26,376 nt of DNA, taken from NCBI GenBank assembly GCA_965214125.1, contig CBDCBA010000029.1, positions 1-26,376 of the forward strand. The letters run 5' to 3'. The stretch is from CBDCBA01 sp965214125. GTDB lineage: Bacteria > Planctomycetota > Phycisphaerae > Tepidisphaerales > Tepidisphaeraceae. The notes beneath the pieces are model-generated. The model saw only the letters and a list, made by a program, of their open reading frames with translations, was not told where the DNA came from and made no database searches. Made by a program: the position numbers and the translations under genes. Positions within the stretch are counted from its first letter, which is position 1; each line of letters starts with the position of its first letter. Positions 23,632-26,376 of this stretch are shown here, in pieces.

Positions 23632-25236
23632 TTAGGACGGGCCGTTGCCGTGCAGGGCGTGGGGGAGCCACTGCTTGCTCTTGGGGTCGCCGATGCCGAC
23701 GACCCATGTCGCGTCGCCGCGGCTGGGGCGGCTCAGCGCGACGGTCAGCGTGTGCTCGCCGGCCGAGAGGCGGCGCGTGGCGTGCTGGTGCATCGGGATG
23801 CGGTGAAAGCTCGGCGACATCCGCCCGCACTCGCGGCCAAAGGCGTAGTCGCCATCGAGCCACACGCGCACGTTTTGCGGCGTGTTGAACATCACCAGCA
23901 CCTCGCGGTCCTCGTCCACGCGGAACGCGAACTGCAACAGCGCCACTGGCCCGCCAAAGTCCGACGCGGCGAGCCGGCCAACCGTGCCGGGGAAGCGGAT
24001 GGCGCGGGCGTCGGCCGGCAACTCGGGGCAGGCCACGTCGCCCGGCGGCATCCCGCAGTGGTCGCGCCACCCCTTGCGCGTCCGCCAGTCGGCGAAGCCG
24101 AGTTGTGCTGTTACAGACAGTTCGTCAAGATCTGGGGTTGGCTGGTCGCCGACGTTGGGCTTGCGGCCGGCGAGGGCGTCGCTCACGCGAAGCACCTCGT
24201 CAGTGAAGGCGTCGAGCGTCGCGGGGAACGGCTTGCCCGCCGGGGGCGCCACCGGCGGGCTGACGACGAGCTGCCGCCCGATCGGCGCCAGCCAGCGCTC
24301 GCCGATGCCGCCGGGATCGAGGATGCCCATGAGCGCGCCGACCGTGGCGCCCGTGCAGTCGGTGTCGTACCCGCAGTTCACCGCCACGCAGATGGCGCGG
24401 GAGAAGTCCCCCTCGCTCGCGAGCCAGCCGAGGATCGTGAAGCAGACGTTTTGCGTGGTGTCGGTGAAGTTCTCGTTGCCCCACGCCTCGACCACGCGCC
24501 GGCGCACCTCGGGCCAGTCGCGGCACTCGTCCCACCAGCGGACGGTGTCGGCAACGGCGCGGCAGGTGGGGCTGTCGGCGGGGATGTGGCCGCAGGCGGC
24601 CTCGATCATCGGGCGCGGGTCGTCGGCGGCAGAGTGCCCGAAGGCGTCCGACTGCAAGGCCGCGAAGAACTGCTCGGCGTGGATGCCTGGTCCGCTGTGA
24701 TCGAGGCAGGCATCCTCGTAGGCGTAGGCCGCCGCGAGCGCGGGGTTGTTCGGGGCAAGGCAGGCCCAGATCTCGCTGCGGATGGCGGCCCCCATGCCGT
24801 TGAAGAACCAGTTGTCAAAGCTGCCCGTGTGCGGCGGCTCGAGGCCCAGGCGCAGGTTGCGGATCGCTACGCCGTACTCGTCCCACGGAAAGTCGACGCA
24901 GCGCACGAACGCCTCGCCAAAGTCGCGCCGGTCGACGCGCGGGGCCTGGCCGGCGTCAACTTGCCCGGCGATGACCGCGGCCCAAAGGACCTGGAGGTCC
25001 AGGTCGTCGTTGGGGAGCATTTCGGTGGGAACCGGCTCGTAGAACGACAGGTCCAGCGGGGCCACGCTCCCCTCAAACGGCATCCCCAACGTGCCGCCGA
25101 CGGCCTTGCCCAGCCAGCAGCCCATCACCCGGTCGCGCAGCGAGACGCGACTGGCGGCGGGTGCGGCGGCGTCGCTTTCTGCGGTGTCGCGTTCTGCGGG
25201 ATCGCGGGCGTCGCGGTCGATGGAGAGTATGCTCAT
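23632..25236 (-). CDS. ADP-ribosylglycohydrolase family protein (DraG/ARH fold)
   Basis: A 534-residue protein. The family N-terminal signature is DRVMGCWLGKAVGGTLGMPF (35-54). The acidic metal site is LPNDDLDLQVLW (74-85) and the second metal motif is NCGYDTDCTGATVGALMG (287-304). HSGPG lies at 180-184. The last about 130 residues form a beta-rich domain, perhaps carbohydrate-binding (LLQFAFRVDEDREVLVMFN, later GEHTLTVALSR). Family members remove ADP-ribose from proteins, but planctomycete forms next to sugar regulators may act on other N- or O-glycosides; this is inference. The first about 30 residues are Asp/Ala-rich, and the frame is open further upstream with no Shine-Dalgarno, so the start is uncertain. 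It is divergent from the GntR/LacI gene. Confidence 0.83.
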   Translation of the reverse strand: MSILSIDRDARDPAERDTAESDAAAPAASRVSLRDRVMGCWLGKAVGGTLGMPFEGSVAPLDLSFYEPVPTEMLPNDDLDLQVLWAAVIAGQVDAGQAPRVDRRDFGEAFVRCVDFPWDEYGVAIRNLRLGLEPPHTGSFDNWFFNGMGAAIRSEIWACLAPNNPALAAAYAYEDACLDHSGPGIHAEQFFAALQSDAFGHSAADDPRPMIEAACGHIPADSPTCRAVADTVRWWDECRDWPEVRRRVVEAWGNENFTDTTQNVCFTILGWLASEGDFSRAICVAVNCGYDTDCTGATVGALMGILDPGGIGERWLAPIGRQLVVSPPVAPPAGKPFPATLDAFTDEVLRVSDALAGRKPNVGDQPTPDLDELSVTAQLGFADWRTRKGWRDHCGMPPGDVACPELPADARAIRFPGTVGRLAASDFGGPVALLQFAFRVDEDREVLVMFNTPQNVRVWLDGDYAFGRECGRMSPSFHRIPMHQHATRRLSAGEHTLTVALSRPSRGDATWVVGIGDPKSKQWLPHALHGNGPS

Positions 25237-25345
25237 GGGGGTCGCTCGCGGTCGCGGCTGGATGGCGGCGGGCCCGCGGACGCCAACGTCAACGCCCCGC
25301 GGCCGACCACACTTCGACTGCGACGGCGTCTGTGACATTACACTC
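25237..25345. promoter_or_regulatory. Divergent intergenic region of the ARH gene and GntR/LacI regulator
   Basis: A 109-bp space with both genes leaving it. It contains CCGCGG twice (about 25275 and 25299) around ACGCCAACGTCAACGCC, a rough inverted arrangement that could bind the regulator. No clear -35/-10 pair was seen on either strand. Regulators of this type often control their divergent neighbour; that is inference here. Confidence 0.35.
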
Positions 25346-26376
25346 ATGGCCAGCAAGGGCAACCTCCAATCCGTCCTGCGCGTCGACCCCGGCGCCGAGG
25401 AACCACTCGTGCAGCAGATCCAACGCCTGCTGCGCCGCGGCATCGCCGACGGGGCCCTGCCCGTGGGCGAGCGCCTGCCGAGCATGCGCCAGATCGCCGA
25501 CGACCTGGGCGTGTCGCTGGGCATCGTCAAGCAGGCGCTTAACACGCTGACGGCCGAGGGGTACCTGCAAAGCTCCCCGCGGCGCGGCGTGTTCGTGAGC
25601 AAGCCGCGCTCGAGCGTGCGCGACGTGGCGTTGGTGCTGCCGATGCTGACCAACGAGCAGATGGTGCGGGTGATCGGCGGCGTGCGGCGCGGGCTGGCCG
25701 GAACGTCGCTGCGGCTGGTGATCCAGGCCGCCGACGCGCCGACTACGACGCCGCAGCTGCACCTGCTGGAGTACCTCAACCCCTCGCTCGTGGCCGGGGC
25801 GATCGTCTACCCGCCGGGGATCGCGGCCCACCCCGAGCCGCTGCGCAAGCTGCGCGACCGCGGCATCCCGGCGGTGCAGGTCGTCCAGGCGATGGACGAG
25901 CTCGAGACCGACGGCGTGGTCGTCGACGGCTTCCAGCAGGGGCGCGTGGCGATGCGGCACCTGCTCGATCACGGCCACCGCCGCATCGGCCTGGTCGACA
26001 CCACCGCCGACGCCGTCACCTTCGACGACATCCGCGAGGGGATGCAGGCGGCGATGGCGGAGTTCGACCTGTCGTTCGAGGAACTCGAGCGCGCGGCCGT
26101 CTCCGAGGCGGACCTCGACGCCGAGCACCCCTGGGCCAACGGCGAGCGGGCGGCGGCGATGCTGCTGCAACGCGACGCCGACGTGACGGCCCTGATCGGC
26201 ATCAACCCGCACGTCACCCTCGGCTGCTACCGCGCCGTGCGCGCCGCGGGCAGGCGGGTGGGCGCCGACGTCTCGGTCATCGCCGTCGGCTCGGACCTGC
26301 CCGTCTTCGCGCTGTTGCAGCCGTCGGTCAGCGTGGCCGACTCGCCGATGGAGCAGATCGGCGAGCGCGCCGCATT
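25346..26376 (+). CDS. GntR-LacI hybrid transcription regulator (3' end outside window)
   Basis: The open frame from ATG 25346 runs past the window edge (343 codons seen). Residues about 10-80 form a GntR-type winged helix: EEPLVQQIQRLLRRGIADGA, LPSMRQIADDLGVSLGIVKQ, LTAEGYLQSSPRRGVFVSKP. From about residue 92 a LacI-type periplasmic-binding-protein sensor follows (DVALVLPMLTNEQMVRVI, HLLDHGHRRIGLVDTT, VSVIAVGSD). Such hybrids bind DNA as dimers and sense a sugar or related metabolite. It is divergent from the ADP-ribosylglycohydrolase gene, a likely target. The first codon has no Shine-Dalgarno. Confidence 0.85.
   Translation, partial: MASKGNLQSVLRVDPGAEEPLVQQIQRLLRRGIADGALPVGERLPSMRQIADDLGVSLGIVKQALNTLTAEGYLQSSPRRGVFVSKPRSSVRDVALVLPMLTNEQMVRVIGGVRRGLAGTSLRLVIQAADAPTTTPQLHLLEYLNPSLVAGAIVYPPGIAAHPEPLRKLRDRGIPAVQVVQAMDELETDGVVVDGFQQGRVAMRHLLDHGHRRIGLVDTTADAVTFDDIREGMQAAMAEFDLSFEELERAAVSEADLDAEHPWANGERAAAMLLQRDADVTALIGINPHVTLGCYRAVRAAGRRVGADVSVIAVGSDLPVFALLQPSVSVADSPMEQIGERAA

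Noticed and set aside
23650..25335. 561-codon plus-strand open frame opposite the ARH gene
   Set aside because: Antisense of GC-rich codons; the ARH motifs are on the minus strand.

Overview
The window is high-GC DNA that looks like a planctomycete, most likely class Phycisphaerae. The signs are a double-CxxC zinc-ribbon membrane protein, a secreted-pilin-like protein with a GGFTLVELL prepilin motif and a C-terminal FLDGHGE segment, an ADP-ribosylglycohydrolase-fold protein divergent from a GntR-LacI hybrid regulator, and a scattered polysaccharide locus. This placement is inference from gene families; no rRNA or tRNA gene was seen.

Layout. Positions 1-1446 hold the frameshifted 5' part of a helical-repeat-like gene (minus strand, running off the left edge) and a divergent zinc-ribbon multi-pass membrane protein. 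From 1531 to 20894 nearly everything is on the plus strand and concerns a surface or exported glycan. It contains an asparagine synthase-type amidotransferase, an FkbM methyltransferase, a PglK/MsbA-like ABC flippase, three GT2 and three GT4 glycosyltransferases, a PAPS-type sulfotransferase, two GNAT-like proteins, a polytopic possible polymerase/GT-C protein and a NodB-like deacetylase. From 13245 to 17473 the genes are joined by 1-4 bp overlaps (GTGA, ATGA, TAATG) with the preceding stop, so they are probably one translationally coupled operon. The minus strand from 20872 to 25236 carries a secreted GH51-like glycoside hydrolase, a prepilin-like protein and an ADP-ribosylglycohydrolase family protein. 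The window ends inside a plus-strand GntR/LacI regulator.

How the genes may work together. GT2/GT4 enzymes would build a repeat unit on a lipid carrier, and the ABC protein would flip it. The polytopic protein may polymerise it or transfer sugars. Amidotransferase, methyltransferase, sulfotransferase, GNAT and deacetylase would decorate it. This is inference from families; no substrate can be read from the sequence.

The region 6477-9330 is visibly poorer in GC and full of wreckage: a replaced ABC tail, a roughly 120-bp MITE-like element with 17-bp inverted ends, a decayed GT4 3' fragment, and a decayed copy of the N-terminal third of the intact GT4 at 9328.

The most unusual feature is the density of small repeats. 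Three REPIN-like double palindromes of three different sequences each sit within about 20 bp of a stop codon. Three heptamer-based low-complexity elements lie in or across coding regions; two form long hairpins, and one of those is an in-frame 126-bp insertion in a GNAT domain. There is also a degenerate 21-bp tandem array of at least 11 units that reads as a heptapeptide repeat. Four apparent one-base insertions break three genes; they may be sequencing errors or real decay.
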